Shown here piece after piece: positions 52,878 through 62,514 of a stretch of 64,000 bases of DNA. The position numbers and the translations under genes are program-made. The DNA is from Paenisporosarcina quisquiliarum (lineage in GTDB: Bacteria; Bacillota; Bacilli; Bacillales_A; Planococcaceae). The notes beneath the pieces were generated by a model. It had not been told where the DNA came from and did no database searches. It saw only the letters and a program-made list of their open reading frames with translations. Each line of letters opens with the position of its first letter. Position 1 is the first letter of the stretch. Where the stretch lies: contig NZ_JAMKBJ010000006.1 of NCBI RefSeq assembly GCF_027563315.1, positions 150,659 to 214,658 on the forward strand. The letters run 5' to 3'.

Positions 52878-53849
52878 ATGAAGAAGAAACCGCTAGATAA
52901 AGTAAATAAATTGATTTTATATGTGTTGCTGACCATCTTCGCTGTGGTGTCATTACTTCCCTTGTACTGGGTATTCTCGACTTCCCTACAGTTAAACAGT
53001 TACCAGTCGCAAGATATGGAACGACCGGTATCTTATGTTGATTCCAATCCACCGAAAATGTATCCGATGGGGATCCCGCTCTACTTTGAACATTGGGGTG
53101 AAGCACGCGATGCCGCAAAATCTGGAGATGCTAAAGAAGAAGCTTACCATCGCGACATGATGGACCATATCGTGGACAACACGTTCTCCAGTTACGAAAA
53201 TTTATTCAAGAAAAATGATGTGGGCAAATGGTTCTTTAACAGTTTTTATATTGCAGTGGTCGTGACTTTCGGGATTTTACTTCTAGATGCAATGGCAGGC
53301 TATGTGCTTGCAAAGAAAAAGTTCCCTGGCCGAAATTTGATTTTCTGGGTCATCATTTCAACCATGATGATTCCCGGGCAAGTAACACTTGTTCCATTGT
53401 TCATCATGGTCGGAAACCTGGATTTGATGAATACGCACTGGGCTTTGATATTGCCCGATTTATCCATGGTCTTCGGGGTATTCCTGATGAGGCAATTTAT
53501 GTATTCCATTCCGGATGAGTTGCTCGAAGCGGCGAAAATGGACGGTGCAAGTGAATGGCGGACTTTTTGGACTGTAGTATTGCCACTGGCTAAACCAGGT
53601 CTTGCCGCACTAGGGATTTTCACATTCATGAACGTCTGGAATTCCTTCTTGTGGCCGATTATCGTGTTGAACAGCTCTAAATTGTATACATTGCCTGTAG
53701 GTTTGAAAACGTTGCAGGATGCAAACCTTGCTAGCTTCAAGTTATTGATGAGTGGGGCGGCGGTTTCCGCCATTCCGATGATTATTGTCTTTATTCTGTT
53801 CCAGCGTTATTTCGTGAAAGGATTGACACTGGGCGGCGTGAAGGAATGA
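52878..53849 (+). CDS. Sugar ABC transporter permease (MalG-type)
   Basis: A 323-residue permease with six membrane segments, a long periplasm-side loop between TM1 and TM2 (about 40-115) and the EAA loop LLEAAKMDGASEWRTFWTVVLPLAKP. The start ATG 52878 lies after GGAGG; ATG 52860 overlaps the previous stop. Its stop overlaps the namZ start region. Confidence 0.85.
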   Translation: MKKKPLDKVNKLILYVLLTIFAVVSLLPLYWVFSTSLQLNSYQSQDMERPVSYVDSNPPKMYPMGIPLYFEHWGEARDAAKSGDAKEEAYHRDMMDHIVDNTFSSYENLFKKNDVGKWFFNSFYIAVVVTFGILLLDAMAGYVLAKKKFPGRNLIFWVIISTMMIPGQVTLVPLFIMVGNLDLMNTHWALILPDLSMVFGVFLMRQFMYSIPDELLEAAKMDGASEWRTFWTVVLPLAKPGLAALGIFTFMNVWNSFLWPIIVLNSSKLYTLPVGLKTLQDANLASFKLLMSGAAVSAIPMIIVFILFQRYFVKGLTLGGVKE

Positions 53850-53854
53850 TGAAC

Positions 53855-55012
53855 ATGGAAGTAAAACTTGGACTTGATGTGTTTATGGAAAACCATTTGG
53901 CAGATGTGAAGGGAAAGCGTGTCGGATTGCTGACGAATCAGACAGGGGCAAATCGTGAGCTTGTCTCAACGATCCGGTTGTTTCATGAGCATGCTCATAT
54001 CAATCTGACCACACTGTTTGCGCCTGAACATGGACTGAAAACAAATGCCAAAGAAGGCGAGAAGTTTTCGGACTTTGTTCATAGTTCCACTGGGGTGACG
54101 GTTTACAGTCTATATGGAAAATCAAAAAAACCGACGGATGCCATGATGACGGAAGTCGATGTCATCGTGTTTGATATGCAGGATATTGGTGCTCGCTACT
54201 ATACGTACATTTACACAATGGCGTATATGATGGAGGCATGTGCGAGGACCGGAAAGAAAATGTTCGTCCTCGACAGACCGAATCCTATTGGCGGCGTTGA
54301 AGTGGAAGGGAACTTTATTGATCCTGATTACTCTTCGTTTGTCGGGCTATACCCGATTCCGAATCGCCATGGTATGACAGTCGGCGAATTGGCTTCGTAT
54401 TTTAATGAAGAGTTTTCCATCCATTGTGATTTGGTTGTGGTTGAGATGGACGGATGGAAGCGGGATTGCTTTTCCACGGATATCAATTTGCCGTGGATTC
54501 CACCGTCCCCAAATACAACAGGTCTCGATATGATGTTGTTATATCCCGGTACCTGTTTAATAGAGGGAACCAATTTATCTGAAGGACGAGGCACGACACA
54601 ACCGTTTGAAATTGTCGGTGCCCCGTTTATTGATGGAGAAGAGTTGCAGGATGAAGTAAATGCACTCGGCTTAACAGGTGCTCGAGCACGTGCCCTTTCC
54701 TTTACACCGACCTATCAGAAGTTTACAGGTGAACTGTGTGAAGGCATTCAGTTGCATATTAGTGATCGACACACATTTAAACCATTGCATGCCTTTGTAC
54801 ATGTTTTAGCTGTCATCGCCAGACTGTATCCAAAAGAGTTGAAGTTTTTGGAATACGGAAGCTTAAAGCATCCAATGTTTGATTTACTTTCGGGTAATTC
54901 AAATTTACGTTTGGCATTGAAGAATGGGAATATAGAAAGCTTTTTGCAACAGTGCCAGTGTGATACTGAAGAGTTTTTAATGAAAAGACAATCGTATTTA
55001 CGATATAGATAG
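53855..55012 (+). CDS. namZ: Exo-beta-N-acetylmuramidase NamZ (GH171, DUF1343), cytoplasmic
   Basis: A 385-residue YbbC/NamZ family protein: RVGLLTNQTGAN, FAPEHGLKTNAKEGEKF, DMQDIGARYYTYIYTM, LDRPNPIGG and YPGTCLIEGTNLSEGRGTTQPFE are family motifs. NamZ of B. subtilis releases MurNAc from non-reducing glycan ends and is exported; this protein begins MEVKLGLDVFM and has no signal. ATG 53855 is 9 nt after GAAGGA; ATG 53846/53849 are alternatives. Confidence 0.9.
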   Translation: MEVKLGLDVFMENHLADVKGKRVGLLTNQTGANRELVSTIRLFHEHAHINLTTLFAPEHGLKTNAKEGEKFSDFVHSSTGVTVYSLYGKSKKPTDAMMTEVDVIVFDMQDIGARYYTYIYTMAYMMEACARTGKKMFVLDRPNPIGGVEVEGNFIDPDYSSFVGLYPIPNRHGMTVGELASYFNEEFSIHCDLVVVEMDGWKRDCFSTDINLPWIPPSPNTTGLDMMLLYPGTCLIEGTNLSEGRGTTQPFEIVGAPFIDGEELQDEVNALGLTGARARALSFTPTYQKFTGELCEGIQLHISDRHTFKPLHAFVHVLAVIARLYPKELKFLEYGSLKHPMFDLLSGNSNLRLALKNGNIESFLQQCQCDTEEFLMKRQSYLRYR

Positions 55013-55024
55013 GAAGGCGGAGCG

Positions 55025-55939
55025 ATGGAAAAATTATCACTTCTTACAACGGAAGAATTTAACCCGAAATCACAGAGTCTGGATGAAATGTCCATAAAAG
55101 AAATATTGACCACCATGAATGAAGAAGATCAAACGATTGCACTTGCCGTTCAGCGAGTGATCCCTACCATTGAAGAAACCATTGAAAAAGTGGTCACTGC
55201 CTTTAAAAATGGTGGACGTCTTATTTATATTGGTGCAGGTACAAGTGGACGAATCGGTGTACTGGATGCAGTAGAATGTCCACCAACTTTCAGTACGTCA
55301 CCTGAACTTGTTCAGGCAGTTCTGGCAGGTGGAGAAGGTGCTATGTTCCAAGCAGTGGAAGGTGCAGAAGACGATGAACTGCTTGGCGCATCAGATCTTC
55401 AAAAGCTTGAGATTACTGAACATGATGTCATTATTGGCATTGCTGCAAGTGGCAGAACACCTTATGTGAAAGGTGCATTGGTGTATGCAAATTCTTGCGG
55501 GGCAACGACTGTAAGTCTTACGAGCAATGAAAACTCGACAATCAGTAACTATGCAGATATTAAAATTGAAGTCGTGACAGGTCCGGAAGTATTAACGGGT
55601 TCCACGCGTTTACGTGCAGCAACAGCGCACAAAATGATTTTGAATATGATTTCAACTGCATCCATGATCAAGACGGGTAAAGTATATAAAAACTTAATGG
55701 TTGATTTGAATGCCAGTAATTATAAATTGCGTGAACGTGCCAAACAAATGGTTTGCTCCATTACGGATGTTTCGTACAAAGAGGCAGAAGCCGTGTTAGA
55801 GGAAACAGCTTTTGATGTGAAACTTGCGATTGTGATGATCTTTACGAATGTGGATAAATCGAAAGCCCAGCAACTTATTGCGCAATCAGGAGGATTTGTC
55901 CGAGACGCTGTGAAACTGGCGGAAATTAAGGAAGGATGA
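55025..55939 (+). CDS. murQ: N-acetylmuramic acid-6-phosphate etherase MurQ
   Basis: A 304-residue SIS-domain enzyme; IGAGTSGRIGVLDAVECPPTF (69-89) contains Glu84, equivalent to the catalytic glutamate of E. coli MurQ, and GIAASGRTPYV is the second signature. Converts MurNAc-6-P to GlcNAc-6-P and D-lactate. GGCGGAG precedes the ATG, 12 nt after namZ. Confidence 0.95.
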   Translation: MEKLSLLTTEEFNPKSQSLDEMSIKEILTTMNEEDQTIALAVQRVIPTIEETIEKVVTAFKNGGRLIYIGAGTSGRIGVLDAVECPPTFSTSPELVQAVLAGGEGAMFQAVEGAEDDELLGASDLQKLEITEHDVIIGIAASGRTPYVKGALVYANSCGATTVSLTSNENSTISNYADIKIEVVTGPEVLTGSTRLRAATAHKMILNMISTASMIKTGKVYKNLMVDLNASNYKLRERAKQMVCSITDVSYKEAEAVLEETAFDVKLAIVMIFTNVDKSKAQQLIAQSGGFVRDAVKLAEIKEG

Positions 55940-55945
55940 CCGAAC

Positions 55946-56893
55946 ATGTACCGCACCTTTCAGAATGGTGATGAAGTAGGCATTGTCGACTTATGGAATG
56001 ATGTATTGTTGCATGATCCCATCAATAGGACCCGCTTCCGATCACAAGTATTGCTCGATGCGAATTTTGATCCAAGAGGTTTATGGGTGGCAGAACAAGA
56101 CGGTAAAATCGTAGCGGCGATTTTGGCGATTACACGCAAGCTTCCAATGGAAGGAACGAACTTGGAAAGTGATAGTGGTTGGATTACTTTCTTTATGGTC
56201 CATCCAAGCTTCGAACGTCAAGGAATCGGTCATCAATTGATGGAACATGCAACAGCATACATCCGTGGGCAAGGTGCAGAAAAAGTGTTCTTCTCGTCCT
56301 ATGCACCGAATTATTTCCTGCCAGGGATTGATGAATCCAGGTACCCTAAAGGCTTTGGCTATTTGAAAAAAGAAGGCTTCCGCCGACTATATTCTCCTGT
56401 TGCGATGCATCGCACATTGACTGACTATGTTTATCCGCAAGATGTACGAGACTTGAAAGCGCAACGCCAAAGGGAAGGCTTTTCTTTTGGGTGTGTACAG
56501 GATGGTGATTTCCCGGCAGTCATCCAATTTGCGAATAAGCACTTCAATCCCGATTGGGGAAGAGCCATTCGTGAAGGTGTTTTGCAGGGACTTTCACCAT
56601 CACAAATACTTGTTGCCAAAAAGCACGGTCAAGTGGTCGGGTTTGCCATGTACGGAGGCTACGAACAAATTCGTGAACGATTCGGCCCGTTTGGGGTAGA
56701 TGAAAGCGAGCAAGGTAAAGGACTCGGCAAGATTTTATTGCATGAAACATTGCATACGATGAAACAGCTGACGATTCAGGGTGCCTGGTTTTTATGGACG
56801 AGTGAAACGACAGCTGCAGGTCATCTCTACTTGAAAAATGACTTTCGCACATTCCGTAGCTTTCATGTCATGCTAAAAGAGTTGACAAACTAA
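55946..56893 (+). CDS. Tandem-GNAT acetyltransferase (second)
   Basis: A 315-residue protein with two GNAT modules: VHPSFERQGIGHQLMEHA (about 88-105) and VDESEQGKGLGKILLHETL (about 250-268). Begins 6 nt after the murQ stop. It shares layout with the protein at 44910, including a PNYFLPGIDESRYPKGFGYLKKEGF segment that parallels PWHYFPGVPKEDPHSLEWFKKKGY, so the two are divergent paralogs in one locus. Substrate unknown. Confidence 0.75.
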   Translation: MYRTFQNGDEVGIVDLWNDVLLHDPINRTRFRSQVLLDANFDPRGLWVAEQDGKIVAAILAITRKLPMEGTNLESDSGWITFFMVHPSFERQGIGHQLMEHATAYIRGQGAEKVFFSSYAPNYFLPGIDESRYPKGFGYLKKEGFRRLYSPVAMHRTLTDYVYPQDVRDLKAQRQREGFSFGCVQDGDFPAVIQFANKHFNPDWGRAIREGVLQGLSPSQILVAKKHGQVVGFAMYGGYEQIRERFGPFGVDESEQGKGLGKILLHETLHTMKQLTIQGAWFLWTSETTAAGHLYLKNDFRTFRSFHVMLKELTN

Positions 56894-56946
56894 CGGCATC
56901 GACAGATGATTCGATTATATTAGTAAGTGAAGAAGGGTTGATAGAC

Positions 56947-57825
56947 ATGGCAATATCAAGTGGTGGATTGGTGTTAGTAAATGAAATGCGACAAATGCTT
57001 CCTCCGTCAGAACAGAAGATTGCGGACTATATTTTGGCGAATCCAGAAAAAATCGTCACGATGACTGTATCTGAACTCGGAGAAATGAGTCAGACGAGTG
57101 GAGCGGCTGTAACCAGACTTTGCAAATCCTTGAAACTCAAAGGTTTTCAGGAATTGAAACTTAGGATTAATGGTGATTTAGGTCGCAAAATTGAACTCAC
57201 TAATCGTGATATTCAGCCAAACGAACCCGTTTCAACGACGATTCAAAAAGTGACGGAACATGCCGTTCAAACCTTGCTTGAAACAGCGGAACTATTGGAT
57301 AGCAGACAGCTTGAATTGGCAGTGGATGCGATTGTGAATGCCAAAAACATTCACTTCTTCGGTGTAGGGGCTTCGGCGATTCCTGCGATCGATGCACAAC
57401 AAAAATTACTGCGTATCCATAAAGCTTCTACAGTCAGCACGGATTTACATATGGGTGCAACGATTGTGGCAAATGCCGATCAAAATGATGTTGTAGTCGG
57501 TATTTCGTTTTCCGGTTCGACATTTGAAGTGGAAAAAATTCTGGAGCTGGCAAATGAAAAAGGTGCAACGACGATCAGTTTAACGAAGTTCGGGCAATCA
57601 CCGGTGTCTGAAATTTCACAGATTCATTTAAGCACATCACCGACACGTGAAGCCAACTTCAGGAGTGGTGCGACATCTTCGCGGCTTGCCCAGTTGCATG
57701 TCATGGATATTTTATTCATGTCAGTGGCGTCAAAGCAATACGAAACAACCATTACCTATCTCGATGCCACTCGGGAAGCAATTGAAGACATCCAGAAACA
57801 AACATTCCGTAAAAAGAAAAAATAA
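56947..57825 (+). CDS. murR: RpiR-family regulator (MurR-like)
   Basis: A 292-residue regulator with an N-terminal HTH_6 domain (about 5-80, LPPSEQKIADYILANPEKI...SGAAVTRLCKSLKLKGFQELK) and a SIS sugar-phosphate-binding domain (about 120-260, FFGVGASAIPAIDAQQKL, ISFSGSTFEVEK). MurR proteins sense MurNAc-6-P. Likely binds the palindrome at 43856. ATG 56947 has AAGGG 10 nt upstream. Confidence 0.85.
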   Translation: MAISSGGLVLVNEMRQMLPPSEQKIADYILANPEKIVTMTVSELGEMSQTSGAAVTRLCKSLKLKGFQELKLRINGDLGRKIELTNRDIQPNEPVSTTIQKVTEHAVQTLLETAELLDSRQLELAVDAIVNAKNIHFFGVGASAIPAIDAQQKLLRIHKASTVSTDLHMGATIVANADQNDVVVGISFSGSTFEVEKILELANEKGATTISLTKFGQSPVSEISQIHLSTSPTREANFRSGATSSRLAQLHVMDILFMSVASKQYETTITYLDATREAIEDIQKQTFRKKKK

Positions 57826-57851
57826 CGTTTACCTATAAGAAGGTGTTTGAA

Positions 57852-59030
57852 ATGACTGCAATGCTCATACACAATATTCGAATTGCTTTGCCGAATGGAC
57901 AGCTGATGACTGGTGAAGTCTTGATGGATAATGGGAAAATCATTCAGATCTCTGACCAACCGATTGATGCCTGGTCAGGAGCTCGATTCGATGGCCAAGG
58001 CAATATGGCGCTACCTGGATTCATCGATCTTCATATTCACGGGGCAATGGGTGCTGATTTCATGGATGGTGATGAGCAAGCGTTTGCAACGATTGCCCGC
58101 TATTTGCCGCAGGAAGGAACAACTTCCTTTCTTGCGACGACGCTCACTCAGTCCGTAAAGAACATCCAGCGTGCAGTGGATAGCGGGAAGAGATTTATGT
58201 CCGAAGAAATTGCCAAGTCTGCAAATGGTGCTGAAATGCTAGGCTTTCATCTCGAAGGCCCTTTCATTCATCCAGACCAGGCAGGTGCTCAGCCTTTGGA
58301 GTTTATCAGGGAGCCATCGATGCATTTAGTGCAGGGATGGTTTGGCAATGAACTTGACCATTTGAAAGTCGTGACGTTGGCACCTGAAACAGACGATGGT
58401 TTTACAGTGATCCAGTATTTGACGGAGCATGGCGTCATTTCTTCAGCGGGTCATACAACGGCAACCTATGCGCAAATTGAGCAGGCGACACAATATGGAT
58501 TACGTCATTTAACGCATTTTTGTAATGCGATGACTGGCCTCCATCACCGGGAAATCGGTGTAGTGGGAGCTGGATTGCTGAACAATCAACTAGTTTGTGA
58601 AGTGATTGCAGATGGCATTCATATTTCCGACGATATGTTGAAGCTGATGCTGAAAGTGATCGGACCCGAACGTCTGGTTTTGATTACTGACTCCATGCGG
58701 GCGAAAGGTTTAACAGACGGCACATACACATTAGCCGATCAGCAAGTCGAAGTCGTCGGAGCGAAAGCTACTTTGGCAAATGGAACGTTGGCGGGAAGTG
58801 TTCTGAAAATGAATGATGGTGTAAAAAAGATACAGGAATTAGCTGATGTTTCGTTGCATGACATCATGAAAATGACGTCTAGCAATGCAGCGCAGAGACT
58901 TGGAGTATACGAGCGAAAAGGAAGCATCGAAGTCGGAAAAGATGCTGATATCGTCCTTTTAAACGATAAGTTCGATGTTCATTCTACATTTTGTATGGGG
59001 AGGATGAGTTATGCCCGTGATCACTTCTAA
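57852..59030 (+). CDS. nagA: N-acetylglucosamine-6-phosphate deacetylase NagA
   Basis: A 392-residue amidohydrolase: PGFIDLHIHGAMG, FHLEGPFIHPDQAGAQ with the metal-binding Glu, SAGHTTATY, LTHFCNAMTG and LITDSMRAKG with the catalytic Asp. Converts GlcNAc-6-P to GlcN-6-P. The start ATG 57852 is preferred over GTG 57843. The stop overlaps nagB by 20 nt. Confidence 0.92.
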   Translation: MTAMLIHNIRIALPNGQLMTGEVLMDNGKIIQISDQPIDAWSGARFDGQGNMALPGFIDLHIHGAMGADFMDGDEQAFATIARYLPQEGTTSFLATTLTQSVKNIQRAVDSGKRFMSEEIAKSANGAEMLGFHLEGPFIHPDQAGAQPLEFIREPSMHLVQGWFGNELDHLKVVTLAPETDDGFTVIQYLTEHGVISSAGHTTATYAQIEQATQYGLRHLTHFCNAMTGLHHREIGVVGAGLLNNQLVCEVIADGIHISDDMLKLMLKVIGPERLVLITDSMRAKGLTDGTYTLADQQVEVVGAKATLANGTLAGSVLKMNDGVKKIQELADVSLHDIMKMTSSNAAQRLGVYERKGSIEVGKDADIVLLNDKFDVHSTFCMGRMSYARDHF

Positions 59031-59742
59031 ACACTTTCGATGGATCGAAGTCGAAAATTATGCAGAAATGAGCCGGCTGGCAGCTGCTATTTTTGAACAA
59101 CAGTTGCTTGAAAAACCAGACAGTGTGCTAGGACTGGCAACTGGGGGGAGCCCGGTTGGATTTTACGAGGCACTGGTCAAGCAGTTTCAACAAGGTGGAT
59201 TTACGTTCAAGGATGCGCAATCGTTTAACTTGGATGAATACGTAGGGATTTCCCCTATCGATTCAACTAGCTACCACAGTTATATGGAGCGACATTTGTT
59301 CTCGCACATTGATTTGCCATTAGAAAGCAGAAACTTGCCCGATGGAATGGCTGAAAATATCCCTGCTGAATGTGATCACTATGAGCAGGCGATTGTTCAA
59401 AGTGGTGGCATTGATTTGCAACTGCTTGGTATCGGCGTCAATGGACATATCGGTTTTAACGAACCGGGAACTTCATTTCAATCCAAAACACATGTTGTTG
59501 AACTGGCTGACGAAACGCGTGAAGAAAATGCAAAGTATTTTTCTTCTAAAGAAGATGTACCCAAGCACGCCATTACAATGGGAATCAGCACAATCATGAA
59601 AGCAAAAAAAATTGTACTGCTTGCCTTTGGTGAACATAAATTAGAGGCAATCAAACGTTTGCGATTTGAAGGGATTTCAGAAGATTTCCCTGCAAGTATT
59701 TTGAAGGAACATCCACATGTCACGGTTTTGTATGGTAAATAA
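59011..59742 (+). CDS. nagB: Glucosamine-6-phosphate deaminase NagB
   Basis: A 243-residue enzyme: GLATGGSPVGFY, SFNLDEYVGI with the catalytic Asp, and LGIGVNGHIGFNEPG. Converts GlcN-6-P to fructose-6-P and ammonia, the exit to glycolysis. GGGGAGGATG precedes ATG inside the end of nagA. Confidence 0.95.
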   Translation: MPVITSKHFRWIEVENYAEMSRLAAAIFEQQLLEKPDSVLGLATGGSPVGFYEALVKQFQQGGFTFKDAQSFNLDEYVGISPIDSTSYHSYMERHLFSHIDLPLESRNLPDGMAENIPAECDHYEQAIVQSGGIDLQLLGIGVNGHIGFNEPGTSFQSKTHVVELADETREENAKYFSSKEDVPKHAITMGISTIMKAKKIVLLAFGEHKLEAIKRLRFEGISEDFPASILKEHPHVTVLYGK

Positions 59743-59777
59743 GGTATTCTATTAGGTGATTTGAGAGGAGAGTTCGT

Positions 59778-60875
59778 ATGGCAGAGTTAAAGCTAGTCAA
59801 TTTGACGAAGGAATATGATAAAGGTGTCATCGCCGTAAAAGATTTTAATTTACATATCGAGGACAAAGAATTTATCGTCTTTGTCGGTCCATCGGGTTGT
59901 GGGAAATCAACAACCTTACGCATGATTGCAGGTCTCGAAGAAATTTCGGATGGCGATTTTGAAATTGATGGCCAACGCATGAACGATGTTGCGCCGAAAA
60001 ACCGCGATATCGCGATGGTATTCCAGAACTATGCACTTTATCCGCATATGTCAGTCTATGAAAATATGGCATTCAGTTTGAAGCTTCGTAAAGTACCGAA
60101 AGATCAAATTGAAAAACAAGTAAATGAAGCAGCTAAAATTCTTGGTTTAGAAGATTACTTGAAACGCAAACCGAAAGCACTGTCTGGTGGTCAACGCCAA
60201 CGTGTAGCACTAGGTCGTGCTATCGTTCGAGATGCGAAAGTGTTCCTGATGGATGAACCTTTATCCAATCTGGATGCAAAACTTCGTGTGCAAATGCGTG
60301 CGGAGATTCAAAAACTGCACCGCCGTCTTCAAACGACAACTATTTATGTGACACATGATCAGACCGAGGCAATGACAATGGCGACTCGTTTGGTCGTCAT
60401 GAAAGATGGCTATATTCAGCAAGTCGGTACACCAAAAGATGTGTATGATTACCCGACCAATGTATTTGTCGGTGGTTTCATCGGATCTCCTGCGATGAAC
60501 TTCTTTAAAGGAATGATGACAGCAGATGGCCTGTTGATCGGGGATACGAAAATCCATATCCCAAATGACAAGCGTGCCATGTTAAAGGAAAAAGGATACG
60601 ACGACAAAGAATTGATATTAGGGGTGCGTCCTGAAGATATTTATACGAATGCACAGGATATCGAATCAAATGCATTGTCCACATTCAATGCGAAGATTGA
60701 AGTATCAGAACTTCTTGGTGCAGAAACGTATCTGTATTCAAACTTGCATGGTTCTGACTTCATTGCCCGAATCGAATCGAACACAACCATCCAGCCGCTG
60801 GATACCATTCCGTTGGCTTTTGATATGGAAAAAGCTCATTTCTTTGATGCATCTACGGAAAACCGTATTTTTTAA
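59778..60875 (+). CDS. MsmX/UgpC-type ABC transporter ATPase
   Basis: A 365-residue ATPase with Walker A GPSGCGKST, LSGGQRQR, FLMDEPLSNLDA and a C-terminal TOBE region. As the last gene of the locus it most likely powers the importer encoded at 50524-53849; that importer has no other ATPase gene. Close paralog of the ATPase at 21587. GAGAGGAG precedes ATG. Confidence 0.88.
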   Translation: MAELKLVNLTKEYDKGVIAVKDFNLHIEDKEFIVFVGPSGCGKSTTLRMIAGLEEISDGDFEIDGQRMNDVAPKNRDIAMVFQNYALYPHMSVYENMAFSLKLRKVPKDQIEKQVNEAAKILGLEDYLKRKPKALSGGQRQRVALGRAIVRDAKVFLMDEPLSNLDAKLRVQMRAEIQKLHRRLQTTTIYVTHDQTEAMTMATRLVVMKDGYIQQVGTPKDVYDYPTNVFVGGFIGSPAMNFFKGMMTADGLLIGDTKIHIPNDKRAMLKEKGYDDKELILGVRPEDIYTNAQDIESNALSTFNAKIEVSELLGAETYLYSNLHGSDFIARIESNTTIQPLDTIPLAFDMEKAHFFDASTENRIF

Positions 60876-60882
60876 TCGACTG

Positions 60883-60910
60883 CCTGGCAAGGAAATTTGC
60901 CAGGTTTTGT
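60883..60910 (+). terminator. Rho-independent terminator
   Basis: Stem CCTGGCAA / TTTGCCAGG and T-rich tail; ends the amino-sugar locus. Confidence 0.8.
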
Positions 60911-61101
60911 TATATATAAAAGGTTTTAATATGAGGGTATTAGTTGAATTTAAATGAATCGCTGTTGAAGAGGAATGTAAACGGGGTTTGAAGTGGAATA
61001 AACCCGCTAATAACCAGGAACAAACATAAATGAACTTGATAAAACTCAGCACCTCCTCAACATTCTCCCCTAAAAATAGTAAACCTGAAAGGAGACCAAA
61101 T

Positions 61102-62514
61102 ATGGATGCACGTTTATTGAAAAAAATAGAAGCCATCGTTTCTGCCCAGCATGTTCAGGCTACCAAGGCAGCGTTGCTTGCTTACTCATATGATGCGACC
61201 CCGAATTTTCAAGCGTTGCCGGATGTTGTAGTAGCCCCGGGGAACGTACAGGAAGTGCAAGCTCTCGTGTCACTGTGTGCAGAGGAAGGGATTCCAATTG
61301 TTCCGCGTGGATCAGGAACCAATCTTGCTGCGGGAACGACACCAACATCCGGTGGTCTTGTCATGCTATTTCACCGCATGAATCAAATCCTGGAGCTCGA
61401 TGAAGAGAATTTAACCATTCGCGTGCAACCCGGTGTCATAACGGAACATATACATAAAACGGTCGAACGTGCAGGATTCTTTTATCCACCTGACCCAAGC
61501 TCGATGAAAATCTCCACAATTGGAGGGAACGTCAGTGAAAATTCAGGTGGGTTGCGCGGCTTGAAGTATGGCGTAACAAAAGACTATGTGATGGGTCTGG
61601 AAGTTGTGTTGGCAAATGGTGAAGTACTTCGAACAGGTGGCAAACTTGCGAAAGACGTTGCAGGATATGATGTGACTAGTTTGATTGTCGGTGCGGAAGG
61701 TACGTTAGGCATTGTTACAGAAATTTTATTGAAATTGATTCCATTGCCGGAAACGAAGCAAACGATGGTTGCGATTTTCCCTTCATTAGAAGAAGCGGGG
61801 AGTGCCGTGTCCGCAATTATTGCTGAAAAAATAACACCGGTTACGCTAGAATTTATGGATAATGGCACGATACGGGCTGTTGAGGCTCACGCTGGTATTG
61901 GGTTGCCCGTTGAAGCGGAGGCTTTATTACTGCTCGAACAAGACGGAGCAGCAGATCAAGTAGTAAAAGATATGACTTTGATGGCGGAAGTTTGTAGAAA
62001 ACACGGTGCCATCAGTGTGCAATTGGCTCAAAATGAAGTGGAAGCGGAACAACTGCGGCTGGCGAGAAGAACCGCTCTATCAGCACTTGCACGTATTCGC
62101 CCGACAACCATACTGGAAGATGCAACAGTTCCTCGATCAGAAATTGCCACGATGGTACGGGAAATTCAACGAATTGCACAAAAATACGATGTGCTAATCT
62201 GTACTTTCGGTCATGCGGGTGATGGTAACTTGCATCCAACGTGTTTAACGGATGTACGAAATGCTGAAGAAATGCATCGAGTAGAAGCAGCCTTTGCAGA
62301 AATATTTGAAGTGGCGATTCGACTGGGGGGCACGATTACCGGTGAACACGGAGTGGGCGAAATGAAATCCCCTTATCTGGAATGGAAAATCGGACCTTCA
62401 GGTATCAGTGTGATGAAGGCAATTAAGTTGGCATTTGATCCGGACAATATAATGAATCCAGGAAAAATATTTGCCAAGGAAACGAAAAAAAGAGTGGTGC
62501 TTGCTAATGGTTAG
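61102..62514 (+). CDS. glcD: FAD-linked glycolate/D-lactate oxidase subunit GlcD
   Basis: A 470-residue flavoprotein with FAD-binding PCMH domain (VVVAPGNVQEVQALVSLC...VPRGSGTNLAAG; GGNVSENSGGLRGLKYGVTKDYV) and C-terminal FAD-oxidase domain ending HAGDGNLHP...GEHGVGEMK. Oxidises 2-hydroxyacids such as glycolate or D-lactate and passes electrons to GlcF. ATG 61102 has GAAAGGAGA upstream. Located right after murQ-containing locus, whose etherase releases D-lactate. Confidence 0.88.
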   Translation: MDARLLKKIEAIVSAQHVQATKAALLAYSYDATPNFQALPDVVVAPGNVQEVQALVSLCAEEGIPIVPRGSGTNLAAGTTPTSGGLVMLFHRMNQILELDEENLTIRVQPGVITEHIHKTVERAGFFYPPDPSSMKISTIGGNVSENSGGLRGLKYGVTKDYVMGLEVVLANGEVLRTGGKLAKDVAGYDVTSLIVGAEGTLGIVTEILLKLIPLPETKQTMVAIFPSLEEAGSAVSAIIAEKITPVTLEFMDNGTIRAVEAHAGIGLPVEAEALLLLEQDGAADQVVKDMTLMAEVCRKHGAISVQLAQNEVEAEQLRLARRTALSALARIRPTTILEDATVPRSEIATMVREIQRIAQKYDVLICTFGHAGDGNLHPTCLTDVRNAEEMHRVEAAFAEIFEVAIRLGGTITGEHGVGEMKSPYLEWKIGPSGISVMKAIKLAFDPDNIMNPGKIFAKETKKRVVLANG

